A DNA stretch of 64,000 nucleotides, taken from Pseudonocardia sp. TRM90224. Its GTDB lineage: Bacteria; Actinomycetota; Actinomycetes; Mycobacteriales; Pseudonocardiaceae. Where the stretch lies: the NCBI RefSeq assembly GCF_021245725.1, contig NZ_JAJGSX010000003.1, positions 806,001 to 870,000 on the forward strand, given 5' to 3'. Positions 48,269 to 57,642 of the stretch are shown here, piece after piece; position 1 is the first letter of the stretch; the number at the start of each line of letters is the position of its first letter. The notes under the pieces are model-generated. The model saw nothing but the letters and a program-made list of their open reading frames with translations, was not told the origin of the DNA and searched no databases. The position numbers were made by a program, and so were the translations under genes.

Positions 48269-48793
48269 TCAGGCGTGCCCGACCCGCAGGCCGGGCCAGC
48301 GATCCGCCGCCCACCGCCCCCAGTCCGGGTGCGGCGGTGGTGGCTCGTCGAGCGGCGCGCCGTCGACCTCGTCCGGCTTCGGTTCCTCGAAGAGCATCCG
48401 GCCCTCGGCCAGCTCGGCGTCGGTGAGGTCGGGGCCGGCGCCGGTGAGCGCCCTGGCGCGCACGCGGCGCCGCTGCTCCTGCTCGTCGACGGCCAGGTAC
48501 TCGACGTGGCACTCGACCCCGGCCTGCGCCGCGAGCCAGCGCAGCGCCGTGCGCTCGTCGCGGCTCCAGAGCCCGAACTCGACGACGACCGGCGCCCCGG
48601 CCCGCAAGGCCGTGATCCCGAGGTCGAGCAGCAGTCCCTCGAGGGTGTCGCGCAGGTCGCCGATGTGCAGCGTGCCGAGCAGCGGTGCGGCCCAGTCGTC
48701 GGGGCACAACCGCAGCGCCCCGTGGGCCTGGGCGATCTCCCGTGCCCTGGACGTCTTGCCGGCACCCGGCAGCCCGACGATCAACCAAAGCAC
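48269..48793 (-). CDS. P-loop AAA ATPase / kinase-like protein
   Basis: A 174-residue P-loop protein with Walker A GLPGAGKTSRAREI at the very N-terminus, LCPDDWAAPL (likely the nucleotide-kinase-type second motif) and VVVEFGLWSRDERTALR. It resembles zeta-toxin/chloramphenicol-phosphotransferase-like small kinases that phosphorylate a metabolite. The substrate is unknown. It lies downstream of the large LuxR regulator on the same strand (18-base gap). Confidence 0.8.
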   Translation of the reverse strand: MLWLIVGLPGAGKTSRAREIAQAHGALRLCPDDWAAPLLGTLHIGDLRDTLEGLLLDLGITALRAGAPVVVEFGLWSRDERTALRWLAAQAGVECHVEYLAVDEQEQRRRVRARALTGAGPDLTDAELAEGRMLFEEPKPDEVDGAPLDEPPPPHPDWGRWAADRWPGLRVGHA

Positions 48794-48811
48794 GACCGGA
48801 CCCTACGGGAG

Positions 48812-51535
48812 TCAGATGGTGAAGCGGGACAGCTCCATCCGCTTCGTGATGCCGAGCTTCGGGTAGGCCCGGTACAGGTGGTGGCCGACCGTCCGCGGGC
48901 TGAGGAAGAGCTGCGCGGCGATGTCGCTGTTGCTGAACCCGGCGGCGGCCAGCCGCGCGACCTGCCGTTCCTGGGGCGTGAGCCGGGCGACGGGATCCGC
49001 GTCGAGACTCCGCGCCACCGGTCGGTCGCCCAGCGCGGCCAGCTCGGTCCGCGCGCGTTCGGCCCATGTGGCCGCGCCGAGCTGGTCGAACGCGGCGAGG
49101 GCCTCGGTGAGCCGCGCCCGCGCGTCCGTGCGGCGCCGCTGGCGTCGGAGCCACTCGCCGTACAGCAAGGACGTCCGCGCGAGGTCGTACAAGCGGGTGC
49201 CGCGGCGGTGCATCTCCAGGGCGGCGACGTAGTGCTTCTCGGCGTCCTCGCTGTTCGCGAGCATCGCGTCGCAGCGGTGCAGGAGCGCGATCGAGTGCGG
49301 CTGCGCCGTCCGGTGTGCCCATTCGCGGAAGGCGGCCAGATGCCGTTCGGCCTGTTCCGGCTGCCGGTTCCGGATCGTCGCCTCGACGTGGTCGGGCACT
49401 GCCCGGATCGGGAAGTCGTTCGCGGCCGGCCCGCCGCACACGCCGTCGAGGTCCTCGGCCGCCGACTCGTACCGGCCCTCGGCGAGGTCGAGCAGGCCGA
49501 GGGCCCACGAGGCCAGCGCTGCGTTCGTGGGGTGCGAGTCGCGGGCCTGCAGCGCGGTGCCCGCCTGGCTCGCGCATCCGGGCGCGTCGCCGGCGACGGC
49601 GGCCAGCCAGGCCGGGATGGCGTTCATGATGCCGACCTGGGTGTCCTGCCCCAGCTCGGTGGCCAGCGCGATGGCCTCGGCGATCGTCGTCTCGGCGTCG
49701 CGCAACTCGCCGCGCAGCAGCTGGGCGATCGCGAGCGGTTCCTGCGCGTACGGCAGCCAGCTGAGCGACCCCTGCTGGCGGGTCTCGGCGACGAGCGCCT
49801 CCATCAGCTGGGTGGCGTCGTCGTCGGCGGCGATCATCAGCGCGAGGTAGGCGGCCAGGACGCGCTCGACGAATCCCGTGACCCGTCCGGCCTGTGCCGC
49901 GTCCACGAGCTCCTGGGTCGCGGTGACGGCCTGCGGGGTGGCCCGGCCGTCGATCAGCTCGCCCACTGCGATCATGCCGGCGAGGACGGGCGCCTGCGCG
50001 GAGCTGCGCGGGAGAGCCACCGCCGCCAGCAACCGGCTCGCGTCGCGGGCGATGTCGTGGGCACCGGCGTCCTTCGCGCATCCGATGGCGTCGGTGAGGA
50101 TCGAGACGGCGAGCTCAGGGTGCGATTCGACGATCGGCTCGGCGGCCTGCAAGCACAGCGCGGCGCAGGCCGCCGGCGACTCCCGCTCGTAGGCGATCTG
50201 GGCCCGGATCCAGACGGCTTCGGCCACGAGCCGGGTGTCGCTGGTCAGCCGGCCGCCCTCCGCGGCGAACTCCGCGGCGCGGTCCAGCCGGCCGGCGTCG
50301 AAGGCCGCGCGGGCCGCGCCGACCAGCCGCTCGGCGCGGAGCGCGGTGTCGGTGCTGAGGCGGGCGGCACCCTCGAGCGCGGCGGCGACGGCCGCGGACC
50401 CGCCGCGCTGCCGGGCGCGTCGTGCTGCCCGGTCGAGCTCGCGGGCGACGGCCTCGTCCGGCTCGGCCGAAGCGGCGGCGAGGTGCCAGGCACGCCGATC
50501 GTCCTCCTGGCCACCGGTCGTCGAATCGGCCAGTGCCCTGTGCACGTCGGCCGTCCACGCGCGTGGCGCGCCCTGGTAGACGGCGGCCCGGATCAGCGGG
50601 TGCCGGAAGCTCAGCGCGTCGCCGGTGACCCGGACGAGGCGCGCCCGCTCGGCAGGCTCCAGGTCGCCGGCCGCCAGCCCGAGCCGCCGGGCCGCCTCCA
50701 TGATCAGCTCGACGCTGGCGGTGCCGTCCGCCGCCGCGATGAGAAGCATCCGCTGGGTCGCCTCGGGCAGGGCGTTGACCTGGGCCTGGAACGTGTTCTG
50801 CACACGTTCGGCCACCGGCAGCGGTTCGTACGGCACCGACCAGGTGCGGTCGGTGCGCTGCTCGGTGGCGGCCGTCGTGAGCTCCACGATGGCGAGCGGG
50901 TTGCCCCGCGCCTCGCTCAGGATCCTTGCCCTGAGGTGCTCGGCCAGCCCGCTCGCGTGCTGGTTCAGCAGGTCGGCGCAGCTCTCCCCGTCGAGGCGGC
51001 GCAACGGGAGTGCCTCGATCCCGCGGGCGGGGAACCGTCCGGTGTCGTCGCGGGCGGCGAACACCATCGCGATCGGTTCGGCCTCCAGCCGGCGCCCGGC
51101 AAACAGCAACGCCTCGGCCGACGCCTGGTCGAACCACTGTGCGTCGTCGATGAGGCAGGCGAGCGGCCCTTCCTTGGCCAGCTCGGAGAGCAACGACAAG
51201 GTCGCGGCGCCGACGAGGAACCGCTCTCCGGCCGGGCCGCCGACCAGGCCGAACGCGATCCGCAGCGCGGCCGCCTGCGGCGCGGGCAAGGCGTCGATGA
51301 GATCGAGATGCGGATACAGCAGGAGGTGCAGCCCCGCATAGGGCACCTCGGCCTCGGACTCGATCCCGACGCCCCGCAGCACCCGCACATCGGCGGCCTC
51401 CGCGACGTGCCCGAGCAGCGCGGTCTTGCCGATGCCCGCCTCACCGTGCACGAGCAGCGAGCCGCCCTTGCCGGCGCGCGCTCCGGCGAGCAGCTCGTCG
51501 AGACGGGCGCGCTCCGCGACCCGGCCCAGCATCAT
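48812..51535 (-). CDS. Large LuxR-family regulator with AAA ATPase (LAL type)
   Basis: A 907-residue regulator. The N-terminal STAND/AAA ATPase has Walker A GEAGIGKTALL (about residues 34-44) and a Walker B-like ACLIDDAQWFD. A long helical, TPR-like middle follows (about 350-830), then a C-terminal LuxR helix-turn-helix, LTPQERQVARLAAAGFSNSDIAAQL. LAL regulators act as ligand-controlled switches for catabolic or antibiotic clusters. It is divergent from the lipoprotein hydrolase gene, the likely target. Confidence 0.92.
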   Translation of the reverse strand: MMLGRVAERARLDELLAGARAGKGGSLLVHGEAGIGKTALLGHVAEAADVRVLRGVGIESEAEVPYAGLHLLLYPHLDLIDALPAPQAAALRIAFGLVGGPAGERFLVGAATLSLLSELAKEGPLACLIDDAQWFDQASAEALLFAGRRLEAEPIAMVFAARDDTGRFPARGIEALPLRRLDGESCADLLNQHASGLAEHLRARILSEARGNPLAIVELTTAATEQRTDRTWSVPYEPLPVAERVQNTFQAQVNALPEATQRMLLIAAADGTASVELIMEAARRLGLAAGDLEPAERARLVRVTGDALSFRHPLIRAAVYQGAPRAWTADVHRALADSTTGGQEDDRRAWHLAAASAEPDEAVARELDRAARRARQRGGSAAVAAALEGAARLSTDTALRAERLVGAARAAFDAGRLDRAAEFAAEGGRLTSDTRLVAEAVWIRAQIAYERESPAACAALCLQAAEPIVESHPELAVSILTDAIGCAKDAGAHDIARDASRLLAAVALPRSSAQAPVLAGMIAVGELIDGRATPQAVTATQELVDAAQAGRVTGFVERVLAAYLALMIAADDDATQLMEALVAETRQQGSLSWLPYAQEPLAIAQLLRGELRDAETTIAEAIALATELGQDTQVGIMNAIPAWLAAVAGDAPGCASQAGTALQARDSHPTNAALASWALGLLDLAEGRYESAAEDLDGVCGGPAANDFPIRAVPDHVEATIRNRQPEQAERHLAAFREWAHRTAQPHSIALLHRCDAMLANSEDAEKHYVAALEMHRRGTRLYDLARTSLLYGEWLRRQRRRTDARARLTEALAAFDQLGAATWAERARTELAALGDRPVARSLDADPVARLTPQERQVARLAAAGFSNSDIAAQLFLSPRTVGHHLYRAYPKLGITKRMELSRFTI

Positions 51536-51681
51536 CCGAGGACGCTAACAAACGCGGCTACGTCGTTCGTCCGATACGGCACAGCGGTACCGACGGTAGC
51601 GATACCGATTCGAGCAGCTCCTTCCCTCCCATAACGTCGCCGCCGCGCTGGAACGGCGCAGCAGCGGAGGGGAGATTCGAC
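51536..51681. promoter_or_regulatory. Divergent promoter region with three CGRTACSG boxes
   Basis: Between the LAL regulator and the hydrolase, the boxes CGATACGG (51572-51579), CGGTACCG (51585-51592) and CGATACCG (51600-51607) recur at 13- and 15-base steps. This suggests a shared operator. The middle box is a perfect 8-base palindrome. Confidence 0.5.
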
Positions 51682-52626
51682 ATGGTCAGGACGGTTCCAG
51701 CCCTGAAGGGCAGCCGGCGAGGTCTTCTGGCGTCCTCGGCGGGGATCGCCGCGCTCGGGATCCTGCTGGCCGCGTGCGCGACGCCGAGCCCGGCACCACC
51801 GGGCCCGGAACCGGCACCGGGCTCGGCGCCGCGCACCACCGGCTACCTGCCCGTCGACGGGATCGACGTCTACTACGAGGTGCACGGAGCTGCGCGCGAG
51901 GGCAAGGCCCCGCTGGTGCTGCTGCACGGCGGGCTCGTCGCGATCGACATGTCGTTCGGCGGGATGATCCCCCGGCTGGCCGCGGACCGCCAGGTCATCG
52001 CGATCGAGCAGCAGGGCCACGGCCACACGGCCGACCGCAGCGGCCCGCTCAGCTACGACCGGATGGCCGCGGACACCGTGGCCGTGCTCAGGCACCTCGG
52101 GGTCGGCCGGGCCGACGTGTTCGGCTACAGCATGGGCGGCGTGACCGCGCTGAAGCTGGGGATCCAGCACCCGGACCTCGTCCGGAAGCTGGTGGTCGCC
52201 TCCGCGGCCTTCGACAAGGCCGGGTACTACCCGGGCGTGCTCGAAGGGATCGCCGCCATGAGCCCCGACAACTTCGCGGGCTCGGGGCTGCCCGAGATCT
52301 ACGCGAGCGTCGCGCCCGACCCCGGCGCCTGGACCGGGCTCGTGGAGAAGGTCAAGCAGCTCGACCTGCAGTTCCAAGGTGTGCCGCCGGAGCAGATCGC
52401 CTCGATCGCCGCCGCCACGCTCGTCATCGTCGGCGACTCGGACGACGTCAGCATCGCCCACGCCGCTCGGCTCTTCGAGCTGCTGGGCGGCGGGACTCCG
52501 GGCGACCACAAGGGCCTGCCCGACGCGCAGCTGACCGTGCTCCCCGCAACCGGGCACCTCGGCGTGCTCACCGAGCGCAGCGACGCGGTCGTGGCGACCA
52601 CAACCGCGTTCCTGGACCGGCCATAG
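51682..52626 (+). CDS. Alpha/beta hydrolase lipoprotein
   Basis: A 314-residue exported hydrolase. A signal peptide ends with the lipobox LLAAC (Cys near residue 32), so it is probably lipid-anchored outside the membrane. The fold shows LVLLHGGLVAIDMS, the nucleophile elbow GYSMGG (Ser), Asp in VGDSDDV, and His in PATGHLG. Esterase or haloperoxidase-like activity is likely. It is controlled, by position, by the divergent LAL regulator. Confidence 0.9.
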   Translation: MVRTVPALKGSRRGLLASSAGIAALGILLAACATPSPAPPGPEPAPGSAPRTTGYLPVDGIDVYYEVHGAAREGKAPLVLLHGGLVAIDMSFGGMIPRLAADRQVIAIEQQGHGHTADRSGPLSYDRMAADTVAVLRHLGVGRADVFGYSMGGVTALKLGIQHPDLVRKLVVASAAFDKAGYYPGVLEGIAAMSPDNFAGSGLPEIYASVAPDPGAWTGLVEKVKQLDLQFQGVPPEQIASIAAATLVIVGDSDDVSIAHAARLFELLGGGTPGDHKGLPDAQLTVLPATGHLGVLTERSDAVVATTTAFLDRP

Positions 52627-52655
52627 GGGCGGGGCTGCTCCGTCCGGTCGGCTGG

Positions 52656-52714
52656 GAGGGCAGGAAAGCCACTTTCCGGCCCTCACAGGGCAGGAAAGTG
52701 GCTTTCCTGCCCTC
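52656..52714. repeat. Family B palindrome, site 5
   Basis: Arms GAGGGCAGGAAAGCCACTTT and complement pair along about 28 bp with two internal mismatches near the loop. It lies between the convergent hydrolase and ABC permease genes, and is almost identical in sequence to site 3. Confidence 0.93.
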
Positions 52715-52749
52715 GCGTGCGGGCCGCACACATCCCGGGGAACGCCGAC

Positions 52750-53949
52750 TCAGCTGCCGCGCAGCGCGTCCCGCAGGCTCACGCGCGCGCCGGTGCGCAG
52801 GATCGAGTTGCGGTACACCCGCCCGGCCAGCCGCACGACGACGGCGATCGCGATCAGCGCGAGCACGGCCGACACCACGACCTCCCAGACCGACGCGACG
52901 CCGAGCGCGTAGCGGGCCGGCATGACGGTCTGGGAGAAGAACGGCACGTAGGAGAGCACGGTCGCGACCTGGTTGCGCGGGTCGTTCGGCAGCAGGTTCA
53001 GCGTGAGGATGAACGGGATGATGATCACGAAGATCATCGGGGCGATGACGGAGTTCAGCTCCTCCTGGCGCGAGACCGTCGAGCCGATCGCCGCGTACAG
53101 CGCCGCGAACAGGAAGAACCCGAGCAGGTACCAGACGATCACCATCACGAACATGCCGAACGCCGCGCCGGGCACCGTCAGCATCCCGGTCAGCGACGCG
53201 CCGACCACCCCGATCGCCCCGAGGATCACCAGCTGCAGCAGCCCGACCGCGCCCAGCCCGAGGATCTTGCCGCCGAGCAGCTGCCACGGCTTGATCGTCG
53301 CCAGCAGCAGCTCGACGACCCGGCTCTGCTTCTCCTCGACGACGCCGGTTGCGACGAGCTGGCCGTAGCCGCTGAAGGAGATGAAGAGCAGGATCGTGCC
53401 GACGATGGCGAGCACGAGCTGCTCCCCGCGGTGCGGGTCGACCGGTTCGGTCGTCGTTGTCGCCACCTGTGAGCCGGCCGCCAGCTGGGCGGGGTCGACG
53501 CCGGCGCTGGCCAGCGCGGTGCGCAGCGCCTGCTGCTGTACCGCTGTCGCGACGATCGCCTCCAGGCCGGAGTCGACGGTGTCGCGTCCGACCAGCTCGT
53601 AGCTGCCTGCGGTGCCGACCAGCAGCGCGGAGCGCCGGTCGCCTTGGACGTCGGCCCGTCCGGTGGCCTCGTCGACCTCCGTGATCTGCAGGTCCAGGCC
53701 CTGCGTGCGGGCCGCCTCCTCGATGCCCGCCCGCAGCGGGGCGGCCGCCGCGACGATGCCGAGCGACTTGCTGGAGCTCTGGCTCGCGAGGAAGCCGCCC
53801 AGCAGCGCGCCGCCGGCGAACAGCGCCAGCGTGATCACCAGCCCGATCACGAAGCTGCGCGACCTGACCTGGCTGACGAACTCCCGACGCGCGACCAGCA
53901 GCACAGCCTGGTTGGCGCTGATGGGCCCGGACCGGACGGCGGTGCTCAT
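52750..53949 (-). CDS. ABC-2 type transporter permease (NatB-like)
   Basis: A 399-residue permease. One N-terminal helix (SRSFVIGLVITLALFAGGALLG) is followed by a large extracellular domain (about 55-180) and then five to six helices (LAIVGTILLFISFSGYGQL, EEKQSRVVELLLATIKPWQLLGGKILG and others). This is the ABC2_membrane_3 layout of Na+ or drug exporters such as NatAB. Its ATG overlaps the ATPase gene stop by four bases, so the two are translationally coupled. The cargo is unknown. Confidence 0.9.
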   Translation of the reverse strand: MSTAVRSGPISANQAVLLVARREFVSQVRSRSFVIGLVITLALFAGGALLGGFLASQSSSKSLGIVAAAAPLRAGIEEAARTQGLDLQITEVDEATGRADVQGDRRSALLVGTAGSYELVGRDTVDSGLEAIVATAVQQQALRTALASAGVDPAQLAAGSQVATTTTEPVDPHRGEQLVLAIVGTILLFISFSGYGQLVATGVVEEKQSRVVELLLATIKPWQLLGGKILGLGAVGLLQLVILGAIGVVGASLTGMLTVPGAAFGMFVMVIVWYLLGFFLFAALYAAIGSTVSRQEELNSVIAPMIFVIIIPFILTLNLLPNDPRNQVATVLSYVPFFSQTVMPARYALGVASVWEVVVSAVLALIAIAVVVRLAGRVYRNSILRTGARVSLRDALRGS

Positions 53950-54854
53950 GCCGGCGCCTCCTCGGTGTGCGCGTCCTGCACGACGTCGCGGTAGAGCTCG
54001 GTGAGCGGTGGTCGCCAGCGCCGGAACTCGTGCACGGGCCCGGCCGCCAGCGCGGCGCGCAGCACGTCCTGGTCGTCGGTGCCGTCGGCGAGCTTGATGC
54101 GTGTGCGGGTGCCGTTGCTCTCCAGCACGTCGACACCCGTGGTGGTCTCGGCCCAGCCGGAAGGCGGCCCGTGCACGTCGACGACGGTGGAGCCGTCGCG
54201 TGCCCGCAGCTCCTCGACGCTGCCGGTGGCGACCATCCGGCCCGTCGCGATGATCCCGATCCGGTCGCACAGCCGCTCGACCAGCTCCAGCTGGTGGCTG
54301 GAGAAGATCACCGGGACGCCGGCGTCGGCCTTCTCCCGCAGTACCCCGCTCATCACCTCGACGGCGGTCGGGTCGAGACCGGAGAACGGCTCGTCGAGCA
54401 CCAGCACCTCGGGGTCGTGCGCGAGCGCCGCACACAGCTGCACGCGCTGCTGGTTGCCGAGCGAGAGCTTCTGCACCTCGTCGCCGGTGCGCGCGGCGAT
54501 GCCGAGCCGCTCCGTCCAGTGCTCGATCGACGCCCTGGCCTGCGCGGCGGACAGCCCGTGCAGCCTGGCGAGGTAGCGCAGCTGCGAGCCGACCTTCATC
54601 TTCGGGTAGAGCCCGCGCTCCTCCGGCATGTAGCCGATGCGCCTGCGCAGCTCGGCGTCGACGGGCTTGCCGTTCCACCGCACCTCGCCTGCGTCGGCGG
54701 CCAGCACTCCCAGCACGATCCGCATGGTCGTCGTCTTGCCGGCGCCGTTGCCGCCGACGAAACCGAACAACTCACCGGGCCGCACGGAGAACGTGACGCC
54801 GTCCAACGCCTGCCGGTCGCCGAAGCGCTTGGACACGCCGTCGATGTCGAGCAC
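53946..54854 (-). CDS. ABC transporter ATP-binding protein (NatA-like)
   Basis: A protein of about 302 residues. It has Walker A GGNGAGKTTTMRI, signature motif LSLGNQQRVQL, Walker B VLVLDEPFSGLD and the switch His in FSSHQLELVERL. A C-terminal accessory domain of about 80 residues follows. The signature LSLGN replaces the common LSGGQ, as in NatA-like exporters. GTG 54854 (VLDIDGVSKRFGD) fits the family start, and an ATG at 54881 is the alternative. Confidence 0.92.
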   Translation of the reverse strand: MLDIDGVSKRFGDRQALDGVTFSVRPGELFGFVGGNGAGKTTTMRIVLGVLAADAGEVRWNGKPVDAELRRRIGYMPEERGLYPKMKVGSQLRYLARLHGLSAAQARASIEHWTERLGIAARTGDEVQKLSLGNQQRVQLCAALAHDPEVLVLDEPFSGLDPTAVEVMSGVLREKADAGVPVIFSSHQLELVERLCDRIGIIATGRMVATGSVEELRARDGSTVVDVHGPPSGWAETTTGVDVLESNGTRTRIKLADGTDDQDVLRAALAAGPVHEFRRWRPPLTELYRDVVQDAHTEEAPA

Positions 54855-54915
54855 GCCAGCGACCCTAGTAGGCCCGACCATCCCGGCCGCGACGCCGCGC
54901 AGGCCGGACCGAGTG

Positions 54916-54982
54916 ACCGTCGACAACGACGTTCTGGCTGTTGTTAGCGCTCACAAACAGCCATTACGTCGTTGTCGACGGT
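54916..54982. repeat. 67-bp palindrome between LuxR and ABC genes
   Basis: Arms 54916-54942 and 54956-54982 match at 25 of 27 bases (ACCGTCGACAACGACGT outer part perfect) around a 13-base loop. It is unrelated in sequence to families A and B. It starts six bases after the LuxR gene stop on the minus strand, so it is a terminator candidate for that gene. It could also lie in the ABC promoter. Confidence 0.85.
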
Positions 54983-54988
54983 GTCCGC

Positions 54989-56068
54989 TCAGGACGCGAA
55001 CAGGCGCGCGACCAGCTCGCCGCGGCTGGAGACGTCGGCCTTGGCGAAGATCGTCTTGAGGTGGTCGCGCACGGTGTGCGGTGAGATGGACAGCGCCGCC
55101 GCGATCTCGGCGGTGGCCAGCCCGCGCGCGACGAGCCGGGTGATCTCCAGCTCGCGCGGCGTCAGCCCGTCGGCCTCCGCGATGAGCACTGCCAGGTCGG
55201 CGGCCGGCGCCTGCTCGATGACGAGCGCCACCGGGCCGGGCCGTCCGTCCGGCCCGCTGAGGCAGGACGCGTGGCAGGTCAGCCACCGGCCGTCGACGGT
55301 CCGGATGCGCATCTTCGCGCCATCGCGCTCGCGTCCGGTGGCGACGGCCCGGGCCTGCAGCGCCGTGGCGACCACCCAGATCGGCAGCCGCAGGCCCAGC
55401 GGGGACGGCACGGACGGGCCGGCCGGGAGCAGCGCGAGGAACCGCCGCGCCTCCTCGTTGATCGACGTCGGCTCGCCGGCGGGATCGAAGAGCACCAGCC
55501 CGGGTGCCTGCGAGCCGTCGGGACCGCCGGTCGTGGACGGCCGGGCGAAGCCGCGCAGCAGCGTCGCGAGCGGACCGGACAGCTCGGCGAGCAGCGCCGT
55601 CTCGGCCGGGACGAACGCGGCGCCACCACCACGACCACCGTGCATGCGGAACAGGCTCACCACGGCCCACGGCCGGTCGCCGATCCGCAGCACCGCCCGC
55701 AGCTCGTCGTCGACGCCCTGGCGCTCCAGCAACCGTCGGAAGCGGGCGCTGCGTGCGGGCAGGTCGCGGGTGGCCGCGCGCAGGCCGGCCGCCGGGACGT
55801 CGGCGCGGGCGAGGTCGCGGAACGGGACGACGTTCTCCTCCAGCAGCTCGCTCGCCCAGTAGGCAGCGCAGTCCTCGCGCGAGCCGAGGTCCTGCACCAG
55901 CATCGGCGCGGTGATGAGACCGGTCTCCGGATCGGTTGCCGCCCACACCGCCGAGTCGAACGGCACGAGCCGCCGCAGCCGGGCGGACGTCCGGCTGAAG
56001 AGCCCGAGCGCGTCGGTGGCGCGGCCGGCGCTCGACAGCACCTCGGCGCGGCCTCTCATCACGGACAT
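54989..56068 (-). CDS. LuxR-family transcriptional regulator
   Basis: A 359-residue regulator with a GAF/PAS-like N-terminal part (FDSAVWAATDPETGLI, VDDELRAVLRIGDRPWAVVSLFR, LVLFDPAGEPTSINEEARR) and a C-terminal LuxR helix-turn-helix, LTPRELEITRLVARGLATAEIAAAL. No receiver domain is present, so it is not a classical response regulator. It is divergent from the FAD oxidoreductase gene and upstream of the ABC genes; either could be regulated. Confidence 0.9.
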   Translation of the reverse strand: MSVMRGRAEVLSSAGRATDALGLFSRTSARLRRLVPFDSAVWAATDPETGLITAPMLVQDLGSREDCAAYWASELLEENVVPFRDLARADVPAAGLRAATRDLPARSARFRRLLERQGVDDELRAVLRIGDRPWAVVSLFRMHGGRGGGAAFVPAETALLAELSGPLATLLRGFARPSTTGGPDGSQAPGLVLFDPAGEPTSINEEARRFLALLPAGPSVPSPLGLRLPIWVVATALQARAVATGRERDGAKMRIRTVDGRWLTCHASCLSGPDGRPGPVALVIEQAPAADLAVLIAEADGLTPRELEITRLVARGLATAEIAAALSISPHTVRDHLKTIFAKADVSSRGELVARLFAS

Positions 56069-56202
56069 CCGGCTACCTCCCCACCCGTCAGGGTGCCCGG
56101 CCCCCTGTTCGGCCCCAACCCCCCGTTTGAGGGGGTGATTCCCGGCCGCTCACCGCATGCGGGGGATGGGCGGCGGCTCCGGTGTCGAACAGGCTCGGAC
56201 CC

Positions 56203-57639
56203 ATGGACATCACCATCGTCGGAGCGGGCGCCGCCGCGGTCGGTCTGCTGGACGCGCTCGCCGCTTCCGCGAGCGGCCCCGGCACCATCACGGTCGTCGA
56301 GCCGTCCCCGCACCTGTGGAAGGGCCGCCCGTACGGCCCCGATTCGGACTCGGTGCTGGTCAACGTGCCACCGGCGATCATGTCGATCCGGGGCGGCGAC
56401 ATGGCGCACTACGCGTCGTGGCTGGGCGCCCGCGGCGCCGCCCACATGGACGACCTGCTCGGACAGCCGCTGGTCCCACGCGCGCTCTACGGCGAGTACC
56501 TCGTCGACACCGCCGAGAAGGCGATGGCCATGCTGCGCGAGAACGGCCGGGACGTGCGGGTCGTCCCCGCCGGCCTGACTGCGGCGAGCAGATCGGGAGC
56601 CCGCTGGTCGCTGCGCACCCGCGACGGCCGTGCTCTCGAAACCGATCATCTTGCGCTGTGCGTGGGCGGCGGGACGCCCCACGACCACTACGGCCTGAGC
56701 GGAGCCGCCGGCTTCATCGCCGACCCGTACCCGCTGGCCACGACGCTCGACGAGGTCCCGCCCGGCGCCGACGTCACCGTCATCGGCAGCGGCCTGACCG
56801 CCGTCGACGTCGTCGTGACGCTCGCTGCGCGAGGCCACAGCGGGCGGATCACGCTGCTGTCCCGCAGCGGCGTGCTGCCCCACGTCTGGCAGCGTCCGAC
56901 GGGCCACCGGCCGCGGCACGTCACCGCCGAGCGCGTGGCGGCGCTGCACCGCGAGCACGGCGTCGTCACCCTCGACGACCTGGTCGGGCTGCTGCGCGCC
57001 GAGCTGGCCGAGGCGGGCGAGTCGTTCGACGAGTTCGCGGCCGAGCTGCTGGCGACCTCGACCGACGACCCGGCCCGGCGCCTGCGGGCGCAGCTGGCTG
57101 CCGTCGACGACCCGCGCATCGGCCGGCGGGTGCTCCAGGAGACGGCGCACAGCGTCGGCCCGTTCGCGTGGCGGCTGCTGCCCGAAGCCGACCGCGAGCG
57201 GTTGCGGCAGCACTTCCGTGTGGCGACCAGCGTCGCCTCACCGATGGTCCCGGTGAACGCCACCGTCGTGATGCGGCTGCTGGACTCCGGGCAGCTCGTC
57301 CTCGCCGCGGGCGCGCACCGGATCGAGGCGGTGGACGGCCGGTTCCGGGTGCGCGGCTCCCGCATCAGCAGCACCACCGACGTCGTCGTCAACGCCGTGA
57401 ACCCGCCACCGCGGTCGGTGCCACAGGGGGCGCGGCAGCTGGTCGACTCGCTGCTGGCCGACGGCGCGGCCGAGCCGCACCCGTCGGGCGGGCTGGTGGC
57501 GCTCGATCCGCGCCTGCACGTGGTCGGCGACCTCGCCGGGGGCGGGTCGTTCATCACGTCCAGCATCCCGGGCGTCGCCGCGCAGGCAGCCGGTGCCGCG
57601 CGGGCGATCGTCGACGGCCCTGATCGTCGACGGCCCTGA
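56203..57639 (+). CDS. FAD/NAD(P)-binding protein (NAD_binding_9 type)
   Basis: A 478-residue flavoprotein. The N-terminal dinucleotide fold is ITIVGAGAAAVGLLDAL, followed by SVLVNVPPAIMSI, which is typical of the group, and a second nucleotide fold, VTVIGSGLTAVDVVV. The C-terminal PRLHVVGDLAGGGSFITSSIPGVAAQA is the FAD-proximal motif. These proteins are annotated as hydroxyacylglutathione-reductase-like, but their function is unknown. The start is ATG 56203, and GTG 56182 is in frame. Its last codons lie in a 16-bp tandem repeat. Confidence 0.82.
   Translation: MDITIVGAGAAAVGLLDALAASASGPGTITVVEPSPHLWKGRPYGPDSDSVLVNVPPAIMSIRGGDMAHYASWLGARGAAHMDDLLGQPLVPRALYGEYLVDTAEKAMAMLRENGRDVRVVPAGLTAASRSGARWSLRTRDGRALETDHLALCVGGGTPHDHYGLSGAAGFIADPYPLATTLDEVPPGADVTVIGSGLTAVDVVVTLAARGHSGRITLLSRSGVLPHVWQRPTGHRPRHVTAERVAALHREHGVVTLDDLVGLLRAELAEAGESFDEFAAELLATSTDDPARRLRAQLAAVDDPRIGRRVLQETAHSVGPFAWRLLPEADRERLRQHFRVATSVASPMVPVNATVVMRLLDSGQLVLAAGAHRIEAVDGRFRVRGSRISSTTDVVVNAVNPPPRSVPQGARQLVDSLLADGAAEPHPSGGLVALDPRLHVVGDLAGGGSFITSSIPGVAAQAAGAARAIVDGPDRRRP
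57606..57637. repeat. 16-bp tandem duplication at the end of the FAD gene
   Basis: The unit GATCGTCGACGGCCCT occurs twice, with a partial third copy following. It covers the last codons of the FAD protein (DGPDRRRP) and touches the stop of the convergent regulator gene at 57643. Confidence 0.85.
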
Positions 57640-57642
57640 TCG

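Noticed and set aside
48275-51634. A 1119-codon plus-strand open frame opposite the LAL regulator
   Set aside because: The minus-strand 907-residue protein has a clear Walker A and LuxR helix-turn-helix, while the plus-strand product has no recognisable domain.
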